Shown here: piece by piece, positions 52,974 through 62,081 of the stretch
How the letters are laid out: every line of letters starts with the position of its first letter
Numbering within the stretch: position 1 is the first letter of the stretch
Assembly (NCBI GenBank): GCA_964422415.1
Contig: CAYRBI010000005.1
Span: 25,614 to 89,613, forward strand
Length of the DNA: 64,000 nt
Origin: OLB16 sp964422415
GTDB lineage: Bacteria; Hinthialibacterota; Hinthialibacteria; OLB16
Reading direction: 5' to 3'
Made by a program: the position numbers and the translations under genes
The notes under the pieces: generated by a model
The model's database searches: none
Seen by the model: the letters and a program-made list of their open reading frames with translations, nothing else
Told to the model about the DNA's origin: nothing

Positions 52974-54500
52974 ATGAGACAAGTAACCTCTCATCAGTTT
53001 TCATCTCTCTACTTGATAGGCCTACTACTTGGATCTCTTGGAGTACTCCCAACACCCTCCATTGCGGGAGGAATAACAATTATCACGCATGGATTCCAAT
53101 TTGCGGGCGCTGGAAGGCCGGCGTGGGTCAACACCATGCGCACCGCCATCGGAGACCGTCTTCCCGCAGAAAAAGGCCGGATCAACATCGACTTGGTAGT
53201 CGACGATAACAACGGCGGACTGGAAATCAACGAGACCACCCTTACCGAAGGCGAGCGCGAGGAAACCCTGATTGTACTTGACTGGTCCGATGTTTCCTCC
53301 TACGCCAAAAGTTCGGGGGAGGAAGAGAAAATCCCGAAGAGTCCCACCGCTAGTGTCGCTGAGATCGTTGTCGAACACATCCTCAATGATCCACGTTTGG
53401 TACGTCTCCCACTACACCTGGCCGGGCATAGCCGTGGCGGCTCCTTGGTCTCGGAGATCGCACATCAACTGGGACGCCATGGTATCTGGATCGAGCAGGT
53501 CACCAACTTAGATCCTCACCCGATTACCACCGATGAACCAGTTAATCTCTATGAGAACACCATCTTTGCAGACACTTACTGGAGAGATGGTGAGGAACCA
53601 CCGGTCCCGGATGGGCATCCAGTCGTGGGTTCATACAACCGGGATTTGGGAAACCTCCCAGGTGGGTACAGCGATTCCAGCTTAACCAGCGGACGCGACC
53701 ATTGTGATGTCCATTTCTGGTACTTCGGAACCGTCAATTTACAAACGCCAGCTTCATATTCAGACGGATTAACACTGACACAAAACATGCGGAACACCTG
53801 GTGGACCACCGCCGAGGAGCAAGGCGCCAAGACGGGTTTTTATTTTAGCATAACCGCCGCACAGGATTGGGGAAGTGATGATCCGCGCCTTATGGAGGGG
53901 CCACGGGCAGGACTCAACGCCTCCTTTGGTGGGGATGGAGCAAGGGTATCACTCAGTTATGCGGACGGCCCCTACTGGCCCAATGCACGTATCCAGAGTC
54001 TGGGAAATAACGCCACTTCCTTCACGGCCGGCGAATCTATCCCGCTCGAGTGCTATTACCAGGATATCGATGGAGCCGTCACAGTGACCCTGTACAAGGA
54101 CACGGACACGAATCCCTACAACACCCCAGAGCCGGTCATAATCCATGCAGCGGAGGAATTTACTGGCCTTGGAACAACGCTGCATTCGTTATCCACTTCC
54201 TGGACTCCGGGCTCATCTGATACCGGCACCTGGTATGTCTTGGCGCGCGCCACAGATGGTGACCGGACCAGGGACTACTACTGGCCGAGGGCACTCACCA
54301 TTCTGGGTGGCTCCACCCCCACATTCACGCCAAGCCCGACAGCAACTCCATCGCCCACCTTCTCCTTGACGAGTACTCCCTCTCCCAGCTTGACCTCCAC
54401 TCCAACCAGAACACCGTCCGGTACCTCCACCTCCACCGCCACTCCTTCGCCAACAGGAACAAAGCCCCCTTTGGGAATCCCCTACTGGCAGACATACTAA
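52974..54500 (+). CDS. secreted lipase-like alpha/beta hydrolase with Thr/Pro linker and YWQTY end
   Basis: 508 residues. Signal peptide about 1-31 (YLIGLLLGSLGVLPTPSIAG). Alpha/beta hydrolase with Ser153 (AGHSRGGS), candidate Asp180 (NLDPHP) and a His in GRDHCDVHFWYFG (243 or 247). An Ig-like beta domain with LYKDTDTNPYNTPEPV follows at about 345-440, then some 55 residues of Thr/Ser/Pro linker, then the terminal GIPYWQTY. Paralogue of the gene at 50054. An extracellular esterase or lipase is likely. The linker plus short aromatic end suggests an attachment or sorting tag. Confidence 0.85.
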   Translation: MRQVTSHQFSSLYLIGLLLGSLGVLPTPSIAGGITIITHGFQFAGAGRPAWVNTMRTAIGDRLPAEKGRINIDLVVDDNNGGLEINETTLTEGEREETLIVLDWSDVSSYAKSSGEEEKIPKSPTASVAEIVVEHILNDPRLVRLPLHLAGHSRGGSLVSEIAHQLGRHGIWIEQVTNLDPHPITTDEPVNLYENTIFADTYWRDGEEPPVPDGHPVVGSYNRDLGNLPGGYSDSSLTSGRDHCDVHFWYFGTVNLQTPASYSDGLTLTQNMRNTWWTTAEEQGAKTGFYFSITAAQDWGSDDPRLMEGPRAGLNASFGGDGARVSLSYADGPYWPNARIQSLGNNATSFTAGESIPLECYYQDIDGAVTVTLYKDTDTNPYNTPEPVIIHAAEEFTGLGTTLHSLSTSWTPGSSDTGTWYVLARATDGDRTRDYYWPRALTILGGSTPTFTPSPTATPSPTFSLTSTPSPSLTSTPTRTPSGTSTSTATPSPTGTKPPLGIPYWQTY

Positions 54501-54669
54501 TAACTGGATCCCTGAGACATGGGAAAAGAGGAGGATGTGTAAACCGATGTCACTGTAGGATGTGGTCTGTTATGAGGAAATTATCGTACAACCTCCCCCT
54601 TCACACTCTCCCAGTAGCGTGGTAAACAAAGAAAGTCACATTTGTAATCACTCTCTCTACGAGGAACTT

Positions 54670-55590
54670 ATGTATACAGAATCCCGTTCCCACTGGAAAA
54701 CGCTGTTTCAAAGTACTTTCCTCATCCTGTCTGTCATCTTGATCCACCCTAGCTCTGGAGAACTGATCATCGACCACAATTGCTGCGATGCTTCGATCAT
54801 TCCAATCACCTATGTCCAAGAGGCCAAATCCCAGTTCCGTGTCTGGTATGGGCACACCTCGCATGGCAGTCAGATCACCAGCGGTATGGAAGTGATGAAT
54901 ACAACGCCATTCACTTATAACTGGGATGGCTCCAGTGACTCGCTCTCTTATCAAGAGACAGGCGGGGATCTCGGATGGAATGGAGATCTGACTTGGGAGA
55001 ATGCAACACGAACCCAGCTGGAGAGCCAGGGGAATGACCGGAACTTCATCATGTGGTCCTGGTGCGGCGGCGTTGGCGGTAACGACGAGGCGGGCATCAA
55101 CATCTATCTGAATGCCATGGCGCAACTCGAGGCGGACTACCCAGCCTTCCATTTCATCTACATGACCGGACACCTGGAGGGGACGGGTGTGGAAGGGGCC
55201 GTGAATTTATACAACAACCAGATTCGCGCTTTCTGCATTGCCAATAACAAGACCCTCTTCGATTTCGCGGACATCGAGAGCTACGATCCGGATGGCAAGG
55301 AATTCCTGTCCCTGTATGCGGATGACAACTGCGATTATGTGGATGGGATTACATCGGGAAACTGGGCGGTCGAGTGGTGCACGGCTCACCCGGGCAAGTG
55401 CAGCTCCTGCGACTGCGCGCATTCACAATCACTCAACTGTGACCGCAAGGGACGCGCCTTCTGGTGGATGCTCGCCCGGCTGGCCGGATGGGGTGGCAAT
55501 GTCGAAGAACCAACACCCACTCCAACCATCCAACCCACACCGACACCTACTCCACCACCAGCAGGTGTCGACTATTGGAGAGTCTATTAA
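54670..55590 (+). CDS. secreted Cys-rich protein with Thr/Pro linker and YWRVY end
   Basis: 306 residues from the ATG at 54670 (AGGA upstream); a longer frame from 54562 adds no signal sequence. Signal peptide LFQSTFLILSVILIHPSSG. The body has FRVWYGHTSHGSQITSGMEV, IMWSWCGGVGGNDEAGINIY, FIYMTGHLEGTG and a Cys/His cluster CTAHPGKCSSCDCAHSQ. These recall SGNH-type blocks, but I do not recognise a named family. It ends with a Thr/Pro linker and GVDYWRVY. It is the third gene in the secretome run and is followed by a terminator. Confidence 0.65.
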   Translation: MYTESRSHWKTLFQSTFLILSVILIHPSSGELIIDHNCCDASIIPITYVQEAKSQFRVWYGHTSHGSQITSGMEVMNTTPFTYNWDGSSDSLSYQETGGDLGWNGDLTWENATRTQLESQGNDRNFIMWSWCGGVGGNDEAGINIYLNAMAQLEADYPAFHFIYMTGHLEGTGVEGAVNLYNNQIRAFCIANNKTLFDFADIESYDPDGKEFLSLYADDNCDYVDGITSGNWAVEWCTAHPGKCSSCDCAHSQSLNCDRKGRAFWWMLARLAGWGGNVEEPTPTPTIQPTPTPTPPPAGVDYWRVY

Positions 55591-55687
55591 CGTGGGATAT
55601 TTTTAATAATCTTAAATAAAACTACCCAAAATCCACAGGATGCCTATAATGGCTGATATAGATCTAAAGGTAAAAACTTCCTCCAAA

Positions 55688-55716
55688 CCCCCTTTCCTCC
55701 AGGAGAGGGGGCTTTT
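55688..55716 (+). terminator. rho-independent-like terminator
   Basis: Ten-base-pair stem 55688-55697 with 55702-55711 (CCCCCTTTCC with GGAGAGGGGG, one T-G pair), a 4-base loop, then CTTTTC. It lies between the Cys-rich protein gene and the GntR regulator. Confidence 0.7.
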
Positions 55717-55772
55717 CAGTTAGGAGGGGGTCTTTTACATTAGTTATCACGATTCAAGATGCAGGCTCTAAT

Positions 55773-56687
55773 ATGAATCAGGTTATACATGACCGCCGGA
55801 CATTGTCCGAGTCCCTTTTCGATCAGCTAGCCTATGAGATAGGAGCTGGGATTCTTAAACCCGGTGATCCCATCCGTGAGGTCGTTCTGTCGCGGACGCA
55901 TGGTATCAGCCGGACTCCTGTGCGGCTGGCTCTAGACCGTTTGGTCGCGGAGGGATTAGCCACCAGAATCCCTAACCTGGGTGTCCGGGTTACCTCCTCA
56001 CCCCCTGGAGTGGACGCAGAGATCATCCCTGATACCCCCTCTCAGGTAGTCCATTCCACCATTCGGGAAAGAACCTATGAGAAGATCCTGGAGTGGATCA
56101 CCACCGGACGTCTCAAACCGGGGCAACGTTTGATCGCGGGACGTCTGTCAAAGGAATTGGATGTGGGCGAGACACCTGTCATCCTCGCATTGCAGATGCT
56201 TGGACAAGGGGGAATGGTCCGGAAGATTCCCCGGCGGGGTTATTATGTTCAGAACATGGACTTGCACCGGGTCGAGCAGATCTATGTCTTACGCGAATAC
56301 CTGGAGGGAGCGGCGGCGGCCTTGGCCGCGCGCAACCTGAGTGCTGAGGGAAGAGAGATCCTCAAGCATCTTTACGACCAACCCTTGGATCGCCGGTCGC
56401 TCGTGGAGGCGGATGCCACCTTTCACCGTGTCATCATGGAGAACAGCGGGAATGACCTCCTGAAGCAACACCTGAAGGAGCTGTTGGAGTGTATCCGGCT
56501 GTTCCATTGTCTTGGGCTGCGGGGTAACGAGGCCCGTCTGTATGATGTGGTTGGCGAGCACAAGGTCATCATCGATAGCGTCCTCAGTGGTGATTCCTCC
56601 CTTTCGGAAGCCCACATGCGGGCACACATGCGCCAGTCCAGAATTCACACCATCCAAGAGCTGGTCGAGTTTGGACTCGGCGGTTGA
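55773..56687 (+). CDS. transcription regulator with two tandem GntR winged-helix domains and an FCD domain
   Basis: 304 residues. The first winged helix (about 9-75) has ILKPGDPIREVVLSRTHGIS, RTPVRLALDRLVAEGL; the second (about 98-163) repeats the layout with RLKPGQRLIAGRLSKELDVG, ETPVILALQMLGQGG. The C-terminal FCD effector domain (165-300) keeps likely metal ligands Asp214, His218, His263 and His285. Ordinary FadR-type regulators have one DNA-binding domain, so the duplication is unusual. Genes flanking it are secreted hydrolases, which it may control; the beta-helix gene follows 288 bases downstream. Confidence 0.9.
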   Translation: MNQVIHDRRTLSESLFDQLAYEIGAGILKPGDPIREVVLSRTHGISRTPVRLALDRLVAEGLATRIPNLGVRVTSSPPGVDAEIIPDTPSQVVHSTIRERTYEKILEWITTGRLKPGQRLIAGRLSKELDVGETPVILALQMLGQGGMVRKIPRRGYYVQNMDLHRVEQIYVLREYLEGAAAALAARNLSAEGREILKHLYDQPLDRRSLVEADATFHRVIMENSGNDLLKQHLKELLECIRLFHCLGLRGNEARLYDVVGEHKVIIDSVLSGDSSLSEAHMRAHMRQSRIHTIQELVEFGLGG

Positions 56688-56910
56688 TTTCGATAATCCA
56701 TATTTCTTTATCAGCGCTACCCTTCACCCACCCTCCCGGTGGGTATGAGGCATTCCTGATACGCTCATCTCTTCAGGTTCCCACAGGAATGCCGATTCCC
56801 TGAGCGGATCAGCGCTCTTGTCATCTCAGCGAGAACAGAAAACCTTTCCTACCAACCTGTTTTGGACATCTGCCAATTCCTGATTGATTTCCTTATCGCA
56901 TTTCTACATA

Positions 56911-56921
56911 CTACTTAGTAG
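56911..56921. promoter_or_regulatory. short palindrome, possible operator
   Basis: CTACTTAGTAG is an 11-base perfect palindrome 55 bases upstream of the beta-helix gene and about 220 bases after the regulator gene. It could be an operator for the neighbouring GntR-type protein; nothing else supports this. Confidence 0.25.
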
Positions 56922-56975
56922 ATTTGTCACGCAGAGATATCTCTTTCAGTCCACATGTCTCTTCAGGAGGAGTCC

Positions 56976-59567
56976 ATGCTCACCCAGCGGACGTGTTGCA
57001 TTCTGTCGATTACTACCCTTCTCTGCTTAATCGCCTGTGAGACAACATACAGCCAGACCAGGAATTCCGAGGTCATCCCAGTTACACAAATCCGCTTCGC
57101 CAGCATCTCCACTGGCTCCGATACCACGGGAGATGGGAGCCAGGCCAACCCTTGGAAAACCCTCTCCTTCGCGCTTTTACAAATCACCGATGCAAGCGAA
57201 CTGAACCGGTACGAAATCAGGGCCGCATCGGGAACCTACAAAGGAGATGTGACCCTTAAAGCCTGGGTCTCGCTCCTTGGCGGATATGAACCAAACGGAT
57301 GGGTGCGGGATGTCACTGCCAATGAGACGGTCATCAAGAGGCAGATCGCCGGAGTTAACATGGCAAGCCACTCCCTCCTCGATGGATTCCATATCACCGG
57401 TGGCACCCCACTGATAGGAAAGGGGATTTCTTGCTCCAAGGTGACCTCCGCCACAGTTTCAAACAACCTCATCGATTCGCTAGTCACAGGCATTTATTGT
57501 GAGAAGGGATCGACGGTCGCTATTACAGGTAACAAGATCCTCAACAACAGACAGGAGGGGATTAGTTGTGACAATTCCTCTCCCCAGGTAGCATCCAACA
57601 TTATTCAGGGGAACACACAAGAGGGAGTTAAGTGTGTTTCAGGCGGGAACCTTTTCCTGTCCGGCAATCATATTGTCGCCAACGGTAGGGGTATAACCAT
57701 CACCCAAGTAACATCAGTCATTACATCCAACATGATTGAGGAGACTTATGAAGGAACAGGGATCAATGCAACCGAATCTATTCTCCATGTATATCAGAAT
57801 CTCATTGTTAACAACCATTATTCCGGTATATATCTTCTTTCCTCCACTGCATCCATCGTAAGCAATACCATTTGTGGGAATCTGACCCCTACACGAGGGG
57901 GTGGAGCCTATATTTTGAGTTCCTCCGCCACGCTTATATCGAATGTGATTAAAAGAAATGCGTCCATTTCGAGTGATGGTGGTGGAATTTATTGTGTAGG
58001 ATCCACTGTTTCGATTGAAAGAAACACGATCACAAACAACACAGCCGGTTTTGATGGTGGCGGAATTAAAATTGTAGATTGTCCCGCCAGCCTGGATCGT
58101 AATTTGATTCATGAGAACACATCCATCAGGCAAGGGGGAGGCATCCATATCTCTCAAAATCAACCCGTGGTTATCCGGAATACTTCCATCACCGGCAACT
58201 CCACTGGAGGTTATGGGGGCGGAATCTATATAGAGGGCCCCCGCGTCTATATGACGAATAATACGATTGCCGGGAATTACAATGGAGGAATCTTTCTTCT
58301 ACTGACCACTAATCTGTGCCGGATTTATAACTGCATTATCTCAGGCAATTCGGCGCAAGGAATCGGAAAGCTTTACAGCTATCCCCCCGAGGTTCTGTAT
58401 AGTGTTCTCCAAGAACCCCATTCCGGGGAAGGCAATATCCTCTCGTCCAACCCGATGTTCATGGATACAACCTTGGGCGACTACCATCTGCGTGATGGTT
58501 CTCCCGCTATTGACCGGGGCAGCATAAGCCTGGCCACTCCCCTGGATATGGACGGCAACCCAAGGCCAGGCGGTGACGGCAAGGTTGATGTGGGAGCCTA
58601 TGAGACATCTGACGAGTATCTGCCCGGCGATCCTCGGGACACACCCACTCGCTGGTATGTCAAAAGTGATGCTCCCGATAATGGCGATGGTAAGTCCTGG
58701 GAAACCGCGGTTAGGACCATCGAGGCCGCTCTCAACCTCCGCGAGGCATCGGATACAATTTGGGTCGCGAGTGGAACTTACCAGGGACACTGGATCCTAC
58801 CGCCCGGTGTCGCTCTGATTAGTGGATTCTCCGGTGACGAATCGAGCCTGGAGGAACGCGATCTCCGAATCTACCGTGCGACACTCCAGAATGCCTCAAC
58901 GGGTTATTCGGTAGTCTACCTGGGGTCCAAGTCACTGTTGGATGGCTTTACCGTCACGGGCGGACAAAGCGGTGGAGTGAGTTGCGATTACGCCACCCCA
59001 GCGACGGTTACCAACAACATCATCACCGGAAACCACAATGAGAGTTATGGGGGTGGCCTCATTATCAATCACTCAACCGGACTCATCGCCAACAACGTCA
59101 TATCGAGAAACATCTCCGCCTCTCAGGGAGGAGGAATCAGTTCCCGTTACTCCACCTCACTGTTTTATGGAAACACCATCGTGGATAACACAGCGGCCAC
59201 CACGGGAGGAGCGGTACAGTTTTCTTTCAAGATGCCCACATTCAAGAATTGCATTCTGTGGGGGAATACAACGTCTACCATCACGGGCGGGACGGGAACA
59301 GTGCTGCCAATCACCTACTCCGACATCCAAGGCGGGTATACGGGCGATGGGAATATCGATGCCGATCCGTTGTTCGTGGACTCCACGATGGACGATTACC
59401 ACCTCCCGGTTAACTCCCCTTGTATTGGGAAAGGGATCGGTCCCCTGAACGACTCAACCGTCCCTCCCTTTGACTATGAGGGAGATGTCCGTGAGGGCGC
59501 CACCTGTGACATGGGCGCGGATGAGTCGACTGGGCCAACAATCATCAGGAAATGGATAGAATACTGA
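56976..59567 (+). CDS. secreted right-handed parallel beta-helix lipoprotein with RKWIEY end
   Basis: 863 residues from the ATG at 56976, with GGAGG close upstream. A lipobox-like segment LLCLIAC near residues 18-24 suggests lipid anchoring. Two DUF1565-type entries (GDGSQANPWKTLSFALLQI; NGDGKSWETAVRTIEAALN) each lead into runs of beta-helix rungs rich in N-T-I-x-G-N and G-G-G-I/A. Such proteins bind or cut polysaccharides, but no lyase active site is evident. The final residues are IIRKWIEY, without the long Thr/Pro linker of the neighbours. Confidence 0.82.
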   Translation: MLTQRTCCILSITTLLCLIACETTYSQTRNSEVIPVTQIRFASISTGSDTTGDGSQANPWKTLSFALLQITDASELNRYEIRAASGTYKGDVTLKAWVSLLGGYEPNGWVRDVTANETVIKRQIAGVNMASHSLLDGFHITGGTPLIGKGISCSKVTSATVSNNLIDSLVTGIYCEKGSTVAITGNKILNNRQEGISCDNSSPQVASNIIQGNTQEGVKCVSGGNLFLSGNHIVANGRGITITQVTSVITSNMIEETYEGTGINATESILHVYQNLIVNNHYSGIYLLSSTASIVSNTICGNLTPTRGGGAYILSSSATLISNVIKRNASISSDGGGIYCVGSTVSIERNTITNNTAGFDGGGIKIVDCPASLDRNLIHENTSIRQGGGIHISQNQPVVIRNTSITGNSTGGYGGGIYIEGPRVYMTNNTIAGNYNGGIFLLLTTNLCRIYNCIISGNSAQGIGKLYSYPPEVLYSVLQEPHSGEGNILSSNPMFMDTTLGDYHLRDGSPAIDRGSISLATPLDMDGNPRPGGDGKVDVGAYETSDEYLPGDPRDTPTRWYVKSDAPDNGDGKSWETAVRTIEAALNLREASDTIWVASGTYQGHWILPPGVALISGFSGDESSLEERDLRIYRATLQNASTGYSVVYLGSKSLLDGFTVTGGQSGGVSCDYATPATVTNNIITGNHNESYGGGLIINHSTGLIANNVISRNISASQGGGISSRYSTSLFYGNTIVDNTAATTGGAVQFSFKMPTFKNCILWGNTTSTITGGTGTVLPITYSDIQGGYTGDGNIDADPLFVDSTMDDYHLPVNSPCIGKGIGPLNDSTVPPFDYEGDVREGATCDMGADESTGPTIIRKWIEY

Positions 59568-59762
59568 GACTCGCGGAGAGACCCATCCCGGCAGGGATCC
59601 TTACCTATGCGTCGCCGGAGAGCACATCCTCACGGATAGTCCCGTTTTACTTCTGCCGTTGATTTCGTATCTCACTGGCTCTACCTTTGATCTTGTCCGG
59701 CAGAGCCATAGGCCTGTCCGTTTTGGCCTACTGCCCACAGACAACCTCTCAAGGAGCAGAAC

Positions 59763-61016
59763 ATGCCAGCCATCCCTCTCAGCCGTCGTAATTTTTTAAA
59801 AGCCGCCTCTACAGGAGCGGTAGCCCTCTCGCTCAATGCCTCCATTCATACCCGTGCCCAGGGCGCCAATGACCGCATCCGCCTCGGGTTGATTGGTTGC
59901 GGAGAACGTGGACGCAATGCGCACATGACTGGAATCCATCCCTATGACAAGGAACAGAACGTAGAGTTCGTGGCGGTCTGCGATCCCTGGCGTGTGAAGC
60001 GTGAAGAGGCCGCGGCCAGAGCCAAGGAATGGTATGGGAATGAACCCAAGATGTTCTCCCATTATGGCGACCTGCTCGCGATGAAGGATGTGGATGCGGT
60101 CATGATCGCCTCTTGCGATCATCAGCACATGACCCATCTCCACGCCGCTGCCCAGGCCAAGAAAGATGCTTATTGCGAAAAACCCTTGGCTATGAACATG
60201 GAAGAGCTGCTCAAGGCATACGATGCGGTCAAGGCCAACGGCATCGTGGTCCAGATCGGAACACAGTTACGCAGCTTCGCGAGTTTCACGGGAGTCCGGG
60301 ACTTTATCAAAACCGGTGCATTGGGACGAATCAGCCGGATCGAACAACGGCGTAACTCCACCAAACCGTATTGGTATGGCTACCTCAAAGAGGTCAAGGA
60401 AGAAGATGTGGATTGGAAGGAGTTCCTGATGCACCGTCCCTTCCGTCCCTTCGATCCGGTCCAGTACTCGGGGTGGTATGGCTACCGTGATTTCTCGGAT
60501 GGGCCGGTGCCTGGTTTTGGCGCGCATTACCTGGACCTGGTCCATTATGTGACGGGTGCGAAGTTCGCCTCCAGCGCGGTGTGCCTGGGGGGAGTCTTCA
60601 CCTGGAAGGATGAACACAACTTCACCTGCCCCGATCATGTGCAAGCCGAATGGATTTACCCCGAGGGCTTCATGGTGTCCTACACCACCAACTTCGGGAA
60701 TGGCAGCGGAAACACCTTCCGGATCTTTGGGGAGAATGGCTCGATCGACATGCTGGACTGGAACAAGCCCTACTTCACCACCGAAGGAGCCATCAAAGGA
60801 GACGATGGGAAAGCGGAACCCCAGCCCATCGCGGATGTGGCCCGTCCCGATCATTTCCTGGATTGGCTGCAGTGCCTACGGACCCGCGGGATTCCCAATG
60901 CCTCCATGGATGTGGGGTATCTACACGGAGTGGAATGCCTGATGGGGGTGATAGCCTTTGATACCGGACAACGCCAGGTCTATGACGTTGAGAAGCGTGA
61001 AATTAAAGCGGGCTGA
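59763..61016 (+). CDS. Tat-exported Gfo/Idh/MocA-family oxidoreductase
   Basis: 417 residues. Tat signal SRRNFLKAAS at the N-terminus with cleavage after about residue 33. The NAD(P)-binding motif is LGLIGCGERGRNAH, followed by CDHQHMTHLHAAAQAKKDAY and CEKPLAMN, the Glu-Lys-Pro signature. C-terminal substrate domain. AAGGAG precedes the ATG. It probably oxidises or isomerises a sugar or glycoside in the periplasm together with the next gene. A repeat element separates the two. Confidence 0.93.
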   Translation: MPAIPLSRRNFLKAASTGAVALSLNASIHTRAQGANDRIRLGLIGCGERGRNAHMTGIHPYDKEQNVEFVAVCDPWRVKREEAAARAKEWYGNEPKMFSHYGDLLAMKDVDAVMIASCDHQHMTHLHAAAQAKKDAYCEKPLAMNMEELLKAYDAVKANGIVVQIGTQLRSFASFTGVRDFIKTGALGRISRIEQRRNSTKPYWYGYLKEVKEEDVDWKEFLMHRPFRPFDPVQYSGWYGYRDFSDGPVPGFGAHYLDLVHYVTGAKFASSAVCLGGVFTWKDEHNFTCPDHVQAEWIYPEGFMVSYTTNFGNGSGNTFRIFGENGSIDMLDWNKPYFTTEGAIKGDDGKAEPQPIADVARPDHFLDWLQCLRTRGIPNASMDVGYLHGVECLMGVIAFDTGQRQVYDVEKREIKAG

Positions 61017-61036
61017 AACATTCCAGCGGTGGCCCC

Positions 61037-61094
61037 CCGGGGGCGGCGGCATTGAAGCAGTACGAAAGAAATAATTGCGTTGCCTTGCCCCCGG
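61037..61094. repeat. 58-bp inverted-repeat element, copy A
   Basis: CCGGGGGC at 61037-61044 and its exact complement GCCCCCGG at 61087-61094 enclose a conserved left segment GGCGGCATTGAA and right segment GTTGCCTT. A second copy (63951-64000) is cut by the window end. Both begin a short distance after a stop codon in this island. Confidence 0.6.
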
Positions 61095-61133
61095 CTAACA
61101 ACAGATGCTGAGGGAATAACGAAAGGACAAGTA

Positions 61134-62048
61134 ATGACGCAATCACTCAAGCAGTCCCGTAGAAACTTTCTCGGCCAGACAGCCTTGGCTGCCGCCGGAG
61201 GACTCCTTACATCACACTTACAGCCAGCCAAGGCGATGGTGCCAGCCAAAGTATCACCTTGGGAGATCGGCTGTTTCACACGCCCCTGGGACAAACACGA
61301 CTACAAGGTGGCCTTGGATGCTATCGCACAGGCGGGCTACAAGTGTGTGGGATTGATGACCACCGCCTCCAAAAATGGCTTGGTCATTTCAGTCGAGACC
61401 ACGCCAGAGGAGGCCCAGAAAATCGGCGGGGAATGCGCGCAACGTGGATTGAAAGTGGTCTCTGTCTATGGCGGCGACATTCCCGTCAAGGAGTCACTCG
61501 CTAAGGGAATCGAGGGTCTCAAGAAGCTCATCGATGCCTGCGAGGCAGCCCAGGCCAGTAATCTGATGATGGGCGGTGTAGGCGATCCCGCGCTCTACGA
61601 ACCCTATTTCCAGGCCATCAAGGAATGCTGTGAATATGCCGCCGCGAAGGGTATCGGGATCAGCATGAAGCCGCATGGTGGCCTCAACTCCACTGGCCCT
61701 GAATGCCGTAAGTCAATCGAGAAGGTCGGCCACGATAACTTCCGGATCTGGTATGATCCCGGCAACATCTATTACTACTCCGACGCCAAATTGGACCCGG
61801 TCGATGACGCTCCCACGGTGAATGGGTTGGTGGTGGGCATGTCCATCAAAGACTACCGTCACCCCAAGGAAGTGCTACTCACTCCGGGAACTGGGCAGGT
61901 GAATTTTCCACGTGTTATGGAGCTTTTGAAAGCGGGAGGATTCACCTCAGGCGCCGTGGTGGTGGAATGCCTCACACTGGGTGAGCTTCCCCAATTGCTG
62001 GAGGAGGCCAAGAAGGCACGCGCATTTGTCGAAGGACTGGTGGGTTGA
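61134..62048 (+). CDS. Tat-exported sugar phosphate isomerase/epimerase-like TIM barrel
   Basis: 304 residues from the ATG at 61134 with AAGGA 6 bases upstream. Tat signal SRRNFLGQTALAAAGGLL. AP-endonuclease-2-type TIM barrel: IGCFTRPWDKHDYKVALDAI, a middle GISMKPHGG strand with a metal-ligand histidine, RIWYDPGN and the terminal VVVECLTLGE glutamate. These fit xylose-isomerase-like epimerases. Substrate unknown. The next gene follows after 33 bases. Confidence 0.88.
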   Translation: MTQSLKQSRRNFLGQTALAAAGGLLTSHLQPAKAMVPAKVSPWEIGCFTRPWDKHDYKVALDAIAQAGYKCVGLMTTASKNGLVISVETTPEEAQKIGGECAQRGLKVVSVYGGDIPVKESLAKGIEGLKKLIDACEAAQASNLMMGGVGDPALYEPYFQAIKECCEYAAAKGIGISMKPHGGLNSTGPECRKSIEKVGHDNFRIWYDPGNIYYYSDAKLDPVDDAPTVNGLVVGMSIKDYRHPKEVLLTPGTGQVNFPRVMELLKAGGFTSGAVVVECLTLGELPQLLEEAKKARAFVEGLVG

Positions 62049-62081
62049 TAAATGCTTCCTTTATCAAGATCGAGAGGTTCC

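Noticed and set aside
54300..54500. PEP-CTERM or LPXTG-type sorting signal at the end of the lipase-like protein
   Set aside because: No Pro-Glu-Pro or LPxTG motif, no terminal membrane helix and no basic tail; the protein stops at YWQTY after the linker.
56727..56745. Hairpin ACCCACC-CTCCC-GGTGGGT as a terminator after the GntR-type regulator
   Set aside because: A seven-base-pair stem without a following T run; too weak to call.
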